Positions 36,385-49,655 of a DNA stretch of 64,000 nucleotides are shown piece after piece. A program made the translations under genes and the position numbers. Below the pieces are notes generated by a model. The model searched no databases. It had not been told where the DNA came from and saw only the letters and a list, made by a program, of their open reading frames with translations. The stretch is taken from the NCBI GenBank assembly GCA_030248225.1, contig JASANE010024760.1, forward strand, positions 1 to 64,000, given 5' to 3'. Source of the DNA: Trileptium ribeirensis (Eukaryota; Nematoda; Enoplea; Enoplida; Thoracostomopsidae). How positions within the stretch are numbered: the stretch's first letter is position 1; every line of letters starts with the position of its first letter.

Positions 36385-37577
36385 TCAACTGTCTATAGTT
36401 TCCGTACCATTTTTAGCGATTCCTCATCGTCACATATACTTATACTGTGTTATATGTACTTCATCATGGTGGCACATGTTTATCACAATCTTATCGGCAT
36501 AGCACGAGGTCACCTGCTTTTGGGATTATCAGCAAAGTAATACCTGGTAAAGGATAAGCAGCCAGAAAAAGGGCAGCTCATCTCGTAAATGGAACCTCTG
36601 GGTGGGATTGATCTTTCTTCGTCTCCGGCACCTTTTTTCACGTTGGTTCCTTCCACAGCTCCTCACGTGGGGTGCTCTATCGTCGAAGGCTGCGACGTTG
36701 TAAGTATTGTTCGGGTGGGCATAATTCCGGAAGTGTCTTATGCGCAAGCCTCGCCTAGGCGTTACAAACGTGCAGAGCTGGTAAATTTTACGCTTAGGAG
36801 GCTTGGCGGCTATATGGTGACACCCACATCTATTTAGGAGAAATTATGTCACTTGTCCCAGTTCACTAACACATAACCATGTTCAAGTTTTTCAGATTTA
36901 CGATCTTTGCGAGTCTATCAGGTATAGGTACATGTATTTAAATTTGCTAAAAAAATTGTGGGTTATTGACCCAAAATTGTACAAAAATTGTTATCACTAC
37001 ACAGTGTATACATGCAGGCCACACCTATTCAAATTATATATGTCATTTATAACCAGGCCAAGCTCTAGTGAATAATGCTAGCTCATTGTGTTAAGTTTTT
37101 TATGTCATTCATTTACTTTGTTGCTAACATTTACAGCCATATATTTCCCAAGTTTTCTAAATAACATTCAAGTATTGAAATTTTTAGCCATTCAAAATTT
37201 GAATTTTCGTTCAGTCAAAAATGACCAAAGCAAACGTTTGTTGCACCCTTTAATAAGTAAGTGCTATTTATGACTAAGTACTTGCAAATTCAAGAGCATC
37301 TTTGTTACGTTAATGCTCAAAACACTAAGAAGACTACATTTAACGCATGACTCCACCGGTGCAGGTCACCGAGAAAGCTTTCATTTCATCACTAGTTCTA
37401 CGTTATTCCTTAATACCCTTCGTTGACTGTGTGTAATTGAATGGTGCTGGTCGCCAGTTAATGCTTTTATCCCAAATTAAATAGCTCAATACTACCTTTG
37501 CATAATCGGAACCGAGCTAATTTTATTCGCTAAGGGGCATTTACAAATTTTTCTCTTACTTAACCATGGACACTTTC
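36385..37577 (+). repeat. Segment B, forward orientation
   Basis: A 1.2-kb segment flanked by inverted copies of A (34,603-36,384 and 37,578-39,373). The same segment occurs reverse-complemented at 41,703-42,935, directly after another copy of A. It contains the candidate open frame 36,589-36,837. Confidence 0.92.
36589..36837 (+). CDS. Candidate open frame in segment B
   Basis: An 82-codon ATG-to-TAG frame (MEPLGGIDLSSSPAP start), more GC-rich than its surroundings. It contains a consensus donor GTAAGT at 36,700-36,705 after codon 37, so it may be a first exon ending there. No signal peptide, membrane segment or known domain. The inverted copy of B carries one-base indels that break the frame (for example an extra A in the ACAAACGTGCAG run near 42,515). 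A minus-strand frame at 36,529-36,747, Arg-rich, overlaps it and cannot be excluded. Confidence 0.3.
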   Translation: MEPLGGIDLSSSPAPFFTLVPSTAPHVGCSIVEGCDVVSIVRVGIIPEVSYAQASPRRYKRAELVNFTLRRLGGYMVTPTSI

Positions 37578-39373
37578 GTCTAACTTATTCACTCTGATTA
37601 TTTTCAGACAACCTGTACATACCAAGTAGTTTTAGCGATCTGGTGCAATTCTACGACTTATTATTACGATCTATACGGGTAATGCATCTATCTTTTGTTT
37701 ATTTATTGTACAAGTAGAAGGAACTGAATATAGCTTTTACTTATAGTACAGCTTACCGCTGTGAATCCTATAACATTTTATAGTTGATTTTGGAAGGGAA
37801 CCCAGCATCAAGCTCTTGTCTTACCTCTGGCCGCTTAGTAAAGCCATGACAGAGTTTGAAGCTTTAAAACTAAATGTAGTTCACCCTGGAATTACATATA
37901 ACGGCTTTTCCCATAGGCATAACGATGATTGTCCGCACTGTTTCAACCCTCTTGAAATTTCCGACAATAGTTAAGATTTTTGCAAAATTATAGCAATTTA
38001 ACGAGGTGGATTCGTTACTAACACGCCACGGTGAGATCGTTTTGCTAGAAAATTTTCGCAAATGAACTGTGGATTCGCTTACGCGAGCATTGCATGTTGA
38101 TTTTCATATAGGGCTGAGTGACGGCTTTCTTGAGCACTCTGCAGCAAAGTAAAATTTTAGGGAAAATTTCTTGAATGCGCTGTGGACTTGCTAGTCGAGC
38201 GCTCCACTGTGAAGCCCGTTACGTTATAAAGTCACCTTGAAATATTTGCATATCCGTCATTCTGTTCTTTCGAAAAGTTCATTCCCCAGGGTAGTACAAA
38301 TTGACTGTTTTTATAACACAAATTCTGATCCAAAAGCCTCAGCGATTTTCCAGAAACTGGTTGTGGCTCGCCACAAGAACACGCTGTAGCAGGACTGTCT
38401 TTGGCACGATTACTCGATTCCGCTGAAGCAATGTAGAACGATATTTTTAATTGAATAAATTGTAGAAAGTTCTTACTGGGTCGTGGCTAAAGGGTGCCGA
38501 GTGCACAAAATCAGACCACGGTAGCACTTTTACCTTTCATCCCTAGAAACATTACCTATGAGGTTCCGCGCCTCCACTCATAGCGCTTCACGCCGTCCCT
38601 TTCACGGTGGTTACATAAATATTATAATAATAATTATAATAGTACCAATAATAATAATGTATTATTATAATAACAATAATTCGCCCGCTGCGCAGTCGCT
38701 ACGCTGGCTGTTTTGCGCTTTCTTCTCCTTTGTTTTGTTGTATTTCACCACTTCCAAATTTAATACATTATTTCTCTTCCCGTGCTGCTGAAGCAGTTAG
38801 TTATGCAAATTTTACATTTATCTAGGATTCCTGATGTAGCCAGTTTCCTTGAACGCGCTACAGCCAAATAAACTTTCAATTAGGGAGATGTATAATAAAG
38901 AAGTTATTTCTGTTCATATATAGGTAGATTTGGAACCATTTAATTTCTGAAGTTAAAGATACCGGCAAAGTATGGCACGTGTAGTGCTCATCTTATTATT
39001 TATTTTACTTACACTACAATGGAGGACACAGTCACGGCGTAATTTACTCAGCTTGTTTATTTGTTCAACAGCAATTTTAATGGCGTTGTTTTATAATCGA
39101 ACTTACAGTTTCAAATGTACATGACGGAAATATTTGGTTTATTTTTAAACACTTGCACATGGGGCCAACCTTTCTGTACCTCTTTATTTTGATTTAGATC
39201 CACCGGTTGTTATGGCACATTTTAATACGACTTACACCTACACCTCAGCGCCTCTGCCTTAATAGGCAATGACAACTCTACGTATTCCTGAAGTCGCCCA
39301 TTTTTAATCGATGGTAAAGTGTATCTCCGACCGCTGGTAGACCGGTCCATCCCTTTGGTGGTTCTTCCCATCC
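37578..39373 (-). repeat. Repeat A', inverted copy
   Basis: Reverse complement of 34,603-36,384 and of 39,903-41,702. With the first A it forms an inverted repeat of about 1.8 kb arms around B; together with B it forms the left arm of a second large palindrome centred near 39.64 kb. Confidence 0.92.
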
Positions 39374-39419
39374 TTGTCTGGTGGAGGTCAACTTAGGCAA
39401 ATGGGGAACTATAAAATGC

Positions 39420-41702
39420 AAGCTAAGCTCCATTTATTTATGATAAAAGCTATCGTGCTTTGGTAAGCGTGCGTTTGCAATGCAACATTATAGGCTTAAC
39501 AAATAAAGGTTTAATATAGATGAAGTTAGTACGCGCGGATTTTTTTTTCTCATTTCATTTAAGCAAGGACAGACTGATTCGATTCTTGGGCTCAGACCCT
39601 ACCTTAGGACAGCTCATAACCATTATGAGGTATTCTGGCACCCTACTAAGTACAACAATTCGAGTCCGTGTATCATTGCCATAAAATTAAACCAACTTAA
39701 AATATCTGTGCATCCTAATTCCTTCTAAAATGACCTGCTCTCGTCATGGCCACCACGTGGGATTACCAGGCCTTCTTCGCGGCAAGATTGCCATAAGAAA
39801 TGATAGCCGACATCCCAAATAGTTTGGCAAAGGAAAGGGTTGCAAGTAAACAGCGAGTTCGGAGAGATACCTAAGATAAAATGAATAAAACAAGGATAAT
39901 GAGGAAGAACCACCAAAGGGATGGACCGGTCTACCAGCGGTCGGAGATACCTTTACCATTGATTAAAAATGCTCGAGTTCAGGAATACGTAGAGTTGTCA
40001 TTGCCTATTAAGGCAGAGGCGCTGAGGTGTCGGTGTAAGTCGTATTAAAATGTGCCATAACAACCGGTGGATCTAAATCAAAATCTGGAGGTACAGAAAG
40101 GTTAGCGGCATATGCAAGTGTTTAAAAATAAACCAAATATTTCCGTCATGTACAGTCGGAACTTAAGTTTGATTATAAAACAACGCCATTAAAATTGCTG
40201 TTGAACAAATAAACAAGCTGAGTAAATTACGCCGTGACTGTGTCCTCCATTGTAGTGTAAGTAAAATAAATAATAAGATGAGCACTACACGTGCCATACT
40301 TTGCCGGTATCTTTAACTTCAGAAATTAAATGGTTTAAGAGATACCTATAGTATTAACAGAAGTAACTTCTTTATTATACATCTCCCTAATTGAAAGTTT
40401 ATTTGGCTGTAGCGCGTTCAAGGAAACTGGCTACATCAGGAGTCCTAGATAAATGTAAAATTTGCATAACTAACTGCTTTAGCAGCACGGAAAAGAAATA
40501 ATGTATTAAATTTGGAAGTGGTGGTATAAGACAACAAAACAAAGGAGAAAGAAAGCGCAAAACAGCCAGCGTAGCGACTGCGCAGCGGGCGAATTATTGT
40601 TATTATAATAATACATTATTATTATTATTGGTACTATTATAATTATTATTATAATATTCACATGTAACCACCGTGAAAGGGACGGCGTATGCGCTATGAG
40701 TGGAGGCGCGGAACCTTTAACTAGGTAATGTTTCTAGGGATGAAAGGTAAAAGTGCTACCGTGGTCTGATTTTGTGCACTCGGCACCGTTCAGCCACGAC
40801 CCAGTAAGAACTTTCTACAATTTATTCAATTAAAAATATCGTTCTACATTGCTTCAGCGGAATCGAGTAATCGTGCCAAAGACAGTCCTGCTACAGCGTG
40901 TTCTTGTGGCGAGCCACAACCAGTTTCTGGAAAATCGCTAAGAGCTTTTGGATCAGAGTTTGTGTTATAAAAACAGTCAATTTGTACTACCCTGGGGAAT
41001 GAACTTTTCGAAAGAACATAATTACTGATATGCAAATATTTCAAGTAGATTTATAACGTAACGGGCTTCACAGTGAAGCGCTCGACTAGCAAGTCCACAG
41101 CGCATTCAAGAAATTTTCCCTAAAATTTTACTTTGCTGCAGAGTGCTCAAGTAAGCCGTCACTCAGCCCTATATAAAAATCAACATGCAATGCTCGCGTA
41201 AGCGAATCCACAGTTCATTTGCGAAAATTTTCTCGCAAAACGATCTCACCGTGGCGTGTTCAGTAACGAATCCACCTCGTTAAATTGCTATAATTTTGCA
41301 AAAATCTTAACTATTGTCGGAAATTTCAAGAGGGTTGAAACAGTGCGGACAATCATCGTTATGCCTATGGGAAAAGCCGTTATATGTAATTCCAGGGTGA
41401 ACTACATTTAGTTCTGAAAGCTTCAAACTCTGTCATGGCTTTACTAAGCGGCCAGAGGTAAGACAAGAGTTGACGCTGGGTTCCCTTCCAAAATCAACTA
41501 TAAATGTTATAGGATTCACAGCGGTAAGCTGTACTATAAGTAAAAGCTATATTCAGTTCCTTCTACTTGTACAATAAATAAACAAAAGATAGATGCATTA
41601 CCCGTATAGATCGTAATAATAAATCGTAGAATTGCACCAGATCGCTAAAACTACTTGGTATGTACAGGTTGTCTGAAAATAATCAGAGTGAATAAGTTAG
41701 AC
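39420..41702 (+). repeat. Repeat A, third copy (direct)
   Basis: Direct repeat of 34,162-36,384. The first ~250 bp carry many short insertions relative to the first copy (for example around AAGCGTGCGTTTGCAATGC), whereas the rest is nearly identical, which suggests local consensus error or a divergent haplotype. Confidence 0.92.
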
Positions 41703-42935
41703 GAAAGTGTCCATGGTTAAGTAAGAGAAAAATTTTGTAAATGCCCCTTAGCGAATAAAATTAGCTCGGTTCCGATTATGCAAAGGTAGTATTGAGCTAT
41801 TTAATTTGGGATAAAAGCATTAACTGGCGACCAGCACCATTGAATTACACACAGTCAACGAAGGGTATTAAGGAATAACGTAGAACTAGTGATGAAATGA
41901 AAGCTTTCTCGGTGACCTGCACCGGTGGAGTCATGCGTTAAATGTAGTCTTCTTAGTGTTTCGAGCATTAACGTAACAAAGATGCTCTTGAATTTGCAAG
42001 TACTTAGTCATAAATAGCACTTACTTATTAAAGGGTGCAACAAACGTTTGCTTTGGTCATTTTTGACTGAACGAAAATTCAAGTTTGAATGGCTAAAAAT
42101 TTCAATACTGAATGTTATTTAGAAAACTTGGGAAATATATGGCTGTAAATGTTAGCAACAAGTAATGAATTATATAAAAAACTTAACACAATGAGCTAGC
42201 ATTATTCACGAGAGCTTGGCCTGGTTATAAATGACATATATAATTTGAATAGGTGTGGCCTGCATGTATACACTGTGTAGTGATAACAATTTTTGTACAA
42301 TTTTGGGTCAATAACCGCACAGATTTTTAGCAAGATTCAAGGATACATGTACCTATACCTGATAGACTCGCAAAGATCGTAAATCTGAAAAACTTGAACA
42401 TGGTTATGTGTTAGTGTTAGATGGGACAAGTGACATAGATTTCTCCTAAATAGAGTGTGGGTGTTGGACCATATAGCCGCCAAGCCTCCTAAGCGTAAAA
42501 TTTACCAGCTCTGCACGTTTTGTAACGCCTAGGCGAGGCTTGCGCTATAAGACACTTCCGGTAATTATGTCCCACCCGAAGCAATACTTACAACGTCGCA
42601 GCCTTCGACGATAGAGCACCCCACGTGAGGACGCCGTGGAAGGAACCAACGGGTGGTAAAAAAGGTGCCGGAGACGAAGAAAGATCAATCCCACCCAGAG
42701 GTTCCATTTACGAGATGAGCTGCCCTTTTTCTGGTCTGTCTTATCCTTTACCAGGTATTACTTTGCTGATAATCCCGAAAAGCAGGTGACCTCGTGCTAC
42801 GTCCGTATAATGATTGCGTATAAACATGTGCCACCATGTATGTAAGTACATGTATGAACACAGTATAAGTATATGTGTACGATTGTTAGGTAATCGCTAA
42901 AAATGGTACGGAAAACTATAGACAGTTGAGTCCCA
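41703..42935 (-). repeat. Segment B', reverse orientation
   Basis: Reverse complement of 36,385-37,577. Small insertions become frequent from about 42,430 onward. The match ends at CAGTTGAGTC (about 42,935), followed by A-rich DNA. No A' copy follows it, so the second unit is incomplete on the right. Confidence 0.9.
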
Positions 42936-44937
42936 CATTAATAAGGCCCAAAATAGTCAGCAGAATCAGTAAAAATCGCAAAGCCACAAAATATAGCATG
43001 AAAAAGAAAACGAAATAGGAAAAATATAAAAACAACATATTGCATAACACAATAAAAATACAATAAAAATAAAAAATAATCCGCATTGCAGCGGTCACAC
43101 AGTTTTCGTTCTCTCCTAGCCAACTGAATAGCTACATTTACATTGCAGAAGTATTAGCTAGCAAAATTTATTTATTATATTTATTATACATTTAAAAATT
43201 ATTTATATAAATTTTTTGAGGAAATTTACGAATTGTTAGGTATTAAAACACGGGTAGTTTTAAGGATATTTGAGGAAAAATAAGGAATTTTAAGTTGAGG
43301 GAAACACTTAACCGAACCCCCGTTAGATGATCTCTTTATTCGAGATCATAAATAGAGCTTAGGTAGTTAAATAACGATTCTTAGATTTTTACATGAGCCT
43401 CCAAAAGTAAAGACTGATAATAGTAATAGTAGAATGGTAGCGAAGTTGGACTCTACTAGCCCAGGGAAAGTGTCCAATACACCCCAATAGTGAGTAAAGT
43501 TTCACCAAAATGAAGAAAATTTAGTAATTTTTGATAAATTTGATACTTACGTGAAAATATTGAATTTTGTTAAGTTTTGGCTCCAAATAATTGCTAAAGG
43601 GTAATATATCTAAAATGAGAGGGAAATGAGGGTCTTCATATGAAATCTGGGTATATAGCCCCTTTCCGGAGATGATATAGGATTCACGCCTCCTGGAAAA
43701 TAAACATCCCCTCTGCGGAAGAATATAAAAATTGTTATAATTTCGTTGAAAAAATTAGGATCAATGAAATATTATTTCTTTAGGAGTAGAGATATAAATT
43801 GAACCTACTCAAAAGGTGACAATTACATAGCTAGGTATACCTTTATCTAATTTTAAAGTTTTTTTTATTTTTGTAGTTGGTGTCGGGGCTCTACAAGAGT
43901 ACACGGGAATGTGGTCCAAACCCGTCTGAAAACCTCAAAAATTTCCCAAAACCCGGGATTTTCACCATTTTCGTTATGACACCACCCCAACCCCAGCGCT
44001 TATCCTAAGTTTCTCAAAGATTTGTTTTGTTTGCGTTCAAAGGTTATGCTAATTTGCATAATCTTTTGTGTTTCTTATTAGCTAATAACATGTTTCTTTT
44101 TTCGTTTTAGTTTAGAGTCTAGATTGTGACGAGCTCTTGTTTGGTAGGCTTGCGCATGTGTTAGCAGGGTTACAGCGTAAAAGAATTACGCTTAGGGTTG
44201 ATCTTACTTCCGTCTCAATATACACGCATAAAAATATAGTTGCTATTCGTTGTCTTTATTAATTCGATAATCAATCACTCAGCTACATCGTTCGGGTTTC
44301 CCAGGCTACCCATTGGTTCAGGCTTCAAAAACCTCCCTAAAGCACAAAAATTGTCCCAATTCCCTACCAAACCAAAATTCACCTATTACTCAGCATCTCC
44401 CTTTTCGTTTTACTCTTCTCCTTACTTATCCTAAATTTCCTTAATTTAGGCCTAATTTGAATGAATTTCAACAGTTCCTACTCTTAGCTAACCTAAGCTT
44501 AAGGTTCTTTTCGCTTTTAGTTTTCATTTGGATTTTGGTGACTGCAGTGTTGACATAAAGAATTTCGTCATGTACTTATGTTGTTTTAATTACTGTTTCG
44601 AGTTACATAGCTAAGAGTTGGAGCATCATTCTTCAGGTTGTTCTACGTATAGTTGTGTTGTATATGTGAGATGGTGGAACTTATGGATCTCTTCTGATCT
44701 TCCGTTTAAAAGCTTGGTCGGAAAAAGTATATATATTACTTCTAGAGTGCGCAAAAACAATTGCCTGGATTTATACGGTTTTGATTATATGCTCTCATCT
44801 CGGGTAGGGTTGGACTGGAAATTTTTATGGCGGTTATCGGAATATAAAAGGGGACGGGATTCGTCACCGAAGAATGTGAGGATCGAGGTGTGGCCAGTAG
44901 AATGCCGGTGGGGAACGAAGTGGTCCGCGTTTTTTAG
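42936..44937. other. AT-rich stretch without recognised gene
   Basis: No gene recognised. An A-rich tract lies at 42,990-43,080. Around 43,918-44,085 the sequence resembles the reverse complement of 46,270-46,460 (shared landmarks CCAAACCC, TTTGCATAAT, TTCTTATTAGCTA), and 44,480-44,680 weakly resembles 46,700-46,880 in direct orientation, so diverged repeats pervade this stretch. A 107-codon frame at 44,618-44,941 starts at TTG and has no known domain. Confidence 0.4.
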
Positions 44938-45440
44938 CTAACTAAGCAATTTGCCGTGTGAAACGTAAGTAGGTCACATAATTTCAGTAGGAATTTTTCA
45001 TAATAACCTGCAGGGTTTTGTTTACAAATCAAAGCCAGGTCGATGCTTGAGCAGTATTTTACACATTCAGAAGTTTGCGGGGTACATTTGAATTAAAACA
45101 GTCCAACTCGGTAACAGAGTATGGCTTACGTAGAAGTACTTAGCATATGCTTGGCTAACATAAATTGCGTCAATCACTAGCCAGTACGCTTGTAAACTTT
45201 GTAAATCAGTGTAAATTGAAGTAAAGTAACGTTATCTGCAACGCAGCCAGAAACTGCTTTTTTGGCAATGAACTATATTTATGGAAACTGTGCGAGCAGC
45301 ATCACAGTTTGTCTCATGTATAGCATTCTGATTATAAAGTTGTCATCATTATCATCTAACTGACGGGCACTGTTTGTCCAACGCTAGCCTAGACTGTGTC
45401 TCTGACCACTGATCAGAAAATTACCTTCAATTATTTTCTT
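44938..45440. repeat. Dispersed repeat, copy 1
   Basis: Similar in direct orientation to 57,919-58,250, with landmarks CAATTTGCCGTGTGAAACGT, CATAATAACCTGCAG, AACATAAATTGCGTCAA and AACGTTATCTGCAACGCA. This copy has about 135 bp extra before CCACTGATCAGAAAATTAC. It lacks the hAT termini that enclose the second copy. Confidence 0.85.
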
Positions 45441-47880
45441 TGCACAAAGGCTTTGTCTTAGATTTATCGCTAATAAGTTAGATAATAATCCTCTTGTGAG
45501 GTTAACATAGTTACACCCGACCGGAATGCGTACTGTGCGTTTAATTGAGTACCTTAATCTTTGCCTTAGATTTACGCTAATAAGTTTCTTATATTAAAGC
45601 GGTTACACCCAACCGGAATGCGTATCGCGGTATATTACGAACTAGGCTGTGGAATTTATGCACATCCTAGTTGCAACTTGTCTAGTTCAATCCTCCGGCA
45701 ACCGACCGGAATGCGATAACAGGGGGTTAGTAGGAAAGAATGTATCTCAATACTTGGTATTTTAATCCACGCCCCTTATCCCCCGGATTTTACTTGCGAA
45801 TTTGAACCTCTTTACTATGCTCGCCCGGAAGTTCTCATTCGACACGATCCGAAATTGGACTATTTTCAGCTAATTTATTTGCCACTTATAACAGTATCTT
45901 ACGGCTTAACTCTTTACGCCTATTTACATAAGTTTTATGGGAAATTAATATTACTAAGTAAACAGTAACCAGACACTATTTTACTTACGTATTTGTTATA
46001 TGATTTGGCTCCTATCCATACCGGCAGACTCTCGTGTTACACCTCTGCAGCTATTTCTTTGGAATAACAAGCGAATAAGTGAAATCAAAAATCCATAAAC
46101 CTGTGGAAAATCCAACCTTAAGCCAGACACACAATTGTTAGCGTGGAAATCAATCATTACTAATCAAAAATCATGAACAATAAAACACGCATATATTAGC
46201 GCATTCTTTTGCGCACCTGAGTCGACGATGGCAAATCAAGACTGATTAACTCAAACAAAACCAGGTAAACCAATAGGTAGCTAATAAGAACAACAAGCGC
46301 AAAATATGCAAATTAGGTAGGATTAAAGAAGGAACTGAGAAAATTTTAGGAAATTGAAGGGTGAAAAAAAGGAGCCATCGAATAATACGTACATAAAACT
46401 GCAAAATAAAAAGATTTGGTCTCCCAGGGGGTTAAGGGCTGAAATGGGGTTTTTGGGTGGGTTTGGGCTCAAAAATGCCTGAGTAGCCTGAGGAAGCCCT
46501 ACACTAGTGATACATGTTGGGAAAATACAGCTGTCGGGCGCTGCCTAGGTCACTAAGGGTCTCTTGGGTCCAAAACCACAAAACCCCTTCCCAAACCAAT
46601 ATTTTGGTTTTACAAAATTTCATTCATGTAACGCCCCTCTTCCCCGTTTCTTTTGGCTTTCTCTTTGGATTTAATTTAACAAGCTACTAATTTACATAAT
46701 TCCCAGTCGTTTGGGATTGAGCCTAAGTTATGTTTAATTTTAGTTTTTTGTTCTGGGTGTATGTGAGTCGTCGAGTAAGGAGACGCAAAGAATTGTGTTA
46801 TATTGCAAATGTTTAATTTAATTGACTTAGGGACACATAGCTAACAGTAGCTACGTATAGTTGTTTTCCTGGTCGACCTCACGCGATACGGACTCTTGAC
46901 TATGGAGAATGTTATAGCGTATTGAATTTTGTTTCTTTTTATTGTTTTATGTTACTATATAATTGGCTTCAGAGCAGAGCGATCGAAGTTTTTGTGGCTT
47001 ATATCGAGTTAGAGGAAACGTGTATAATTACGTATTTGTGGGATCTTTTTTGAAGTTATTGATTTCTAGCTTCTGGTTTTGTGTTTCACATCTAAAAAAT
47101 AGAACGCTACGGGTATTAGAAACTACACACCTAGGTATAATAATATTGTAATATTTAGTTTTAGTCTTAGTAATAATAAATTCCCAAGAAAAAGCATAGG
47201 TATTCAGGCCTAAAGAATTAAACCTTAGGTGTTCAGTGGCATATAATCTAGTAGAAGAGTGGTATACTAATAGATAAACTATTAGCATAGTAATGTTTTA
47301 AAATATCGGCCCTGTGTCCAGTGAGGAATTCCGGGGTGAGAATAGTACATGGGTTAATGTCGTGAAAACTTTGGCCAGTTGGGGGAGTGTAATCGGAAGA
47401 CAAATTCTTAAGATCCCTCCTCTCTTCATAACCACTGTTGTCGCATGCCAGCCAGGTGCCTTAGGATCGATAGAGAAAAAGTTCCAACTGGGGCGGTGTA
47501 CAGCCGTCACCACCCAGTTCTTAATAATACTGCAGTACGTATTCCAGCCGGTATAACTGCATTAAATAAAAGCACTATTTGCCTAAATCTAAGGTTCAAG
47601 ATAAGGTAGTTAAATAATAGTGCGCTACGCATTCCAGCCGGGTGTAATCGTACAATCTCACAAGAGGAATTAATAAGGTATCAGATAACCTAATATATAC
47701 TTAAATCTATACCACTCAAAGAAATTGCAGTACGCATTCCAGCCGGGTGTAACAGCTTTAAATATGCATCGGTATCAGTGTAAATCTAAGGCAGAGGTTA
47801 AGGTAATTAAATAAACGTGCAGTAAGCATTCCAGCCAGATGTAACTGCATCAACCTCACAAGAGGACAATTGAAATATCA
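45440..47880. mobile_element. Element with inverted subterminal motif arrays
   Basis: Left side (45,450-45,720): three copies of a motif read as GTTACACCC, (G/A)ACCGGAATGCGTA, one preceded by CTCTTGTGAGGTTAAC. Right side (47,530-47,880): four copies of its reverse complement (TACGCATTCCAGCCGGGTGT), ~100 bp apart, the last followed by AACCTCACAAGAGG. Between copies TTAGATTTA-type motifs are also mirrored. This resembles DNA transposons with subterminal transposase-binding repeats. No transposase frame was recognised inside; an 80-codon frame at 47,314-47,556 is of unknown nature. Exact ends and target duplication not determined. Confidence 0.6.
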
Positions 47881-48168
47881 ATTAACCTAATTATAAAACG
47901 GTAATTGTAGAAACGGAAAGGCCAGTAAAGTATATATTACTTGGTTAAGAATAGTCCTAAAGCAGGACTAGGAGATCGACGATAAAAGTAGGCACTATCG
48001 ATATAGAACAGCGCCAAAAGTTGTACCGTCAATTGCGTGCCTTATCAATACTTCCATTATAACTAACGGTTTCTATTCATCTTTAATTTCTAAGTCTCTG
48101 GACTAAGGGTGCATAGAATTAGTCACGCCGCACTGCATGACGTAGGTCGTAATCTGAAAAATACTGCA

Positions 48169-48171
<3 letters not shown>

Positions 48172-48226
<55 letters not shown>
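48172..48226. repeat. (TA)n microsatellite
   Basis: Twenty-seven TA-type dinucleotides with a single G at 48,208. The open frames across it are artefacts of the repeat. Confidence 0.98.
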
Positions 48227-49655
48227 GGTTGTTTCCCCCAGCATACTACTGGCCACACCTCGGACCCTACAATCATCGGTGACGAATTCCCTTCCCATTT
48301 TAATTCCGATAGCCGTCATAAAAATAACCCTAGAACTCCTACCCCATCGAAGCATAAAAATACAACAACCTGCTTTGCGGTATGTATAATATATAATAAT
48401 AATATGGAGTAGCGTAAAAAAGGCAGTGTATTACAGCACATACTTGAATATACAGTAGATTATATACATGGAAAACTAGCCTTACTGGTTGTCATAATAT
48501 AAATATTATTATTACGCATTGTACACTATTATTGCTATTATTTTAGAAAATACGAAATTTAACTCTCAATTTGCTGAAAAAGTTTCCAGCTGGGTTGAGC
48601 TTTAGGCATCTCTGGTGCGGAACCTGTGAAAAGCGTTTAGTTCAACCGAGGAACATTGAAATCTAAAAAAACCCAAATATCATTGCTTTTAAGGAAAAAC
48701 TCTAAAATATTTTATAATAGTTTCAATCATTTGTTCGTCTCTATTCACCTCAAAAGCAATTATAAATAATTTTTTACCTGATTTAATAGATGTTTTAGCA
48801 GGATGAGGTTTTGGCAAATTTTTATCGATTCTTTATTGTAAACGGGTTGTGATTTTACCCGGAAAAAGAAAAACTTTGCTAGGAAGATTTGAGCCAGGGG
48901 AACTAGAATTTTGCCAGGCAGAACTGCAAAATGGGAAGGGTTACCGCAATCCAAATTGGCGAATTTGAAGAAGCCAGCATTGAATACATGTACTGAATCG
49001 AATTTCCATGTGGATTTTTTCGCAATTAATGTCTCGGCAGTAATCTCCTGATTCATGTTGACTAAGTGTCAAGTACTGCTATTTGTAGCGGAGTTATCAT
49101 AGAGGGCACTGGTGCAAATCTTTAAATGTTCTTTTGCTATGACGATGTCAGTCATAACTCATTTCCGGTTTGATGGATTTTGACAAATTTTTTGTTCTAT
49201 AGCAAAAGTTATGACGATGTGCCGTTTATATGTACCTTTCTTCGCCTAAGTCACAAGCGTTTGGTGGTCGTATTATTTAATGCATCCATCGCGTTTCATT
49301 GTGTTTGGGAAGGCTGCGCTGTAATCCGAAGATGATTCAGCGTCGCAGGAGCATGGCAAGATATTGAAAAACAATACAACACTAGATTAGTCCGGCAATA
49401 CTTTTGACGCATGGAGCCGTTTGAACGGTAATAATGACAATGCCCAAAGAGCTTACGAGGGTAAATAATTTCGAACTGTTACAAACCGGACAGTGCAAAA
49501 GTTACTTCGAATGTCGTGTGTTGGAATGTCATTTGTTTCAAGGTTTAGATCATGGTCTTTAATACGAGGACAACCTGGCGTAAGGAGTTGCGCAAAGTTG
49601 ACGTCAGCTCAGCTATGGCGCATTTTATTCACCGGCGTTCAGTTATCCTCACTTA
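48227..49655. other. AT-rich stretch without recognised gene
   Basis: Contains a 98-codon minus-strand frame (48,760-49,056; segments FFKFANLDCGNPSHFAVLPG) of unknown origin. It is long for this composition, but no splice sites or domain were identified. Otherwise nothing seen. Confidence 0.35.
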
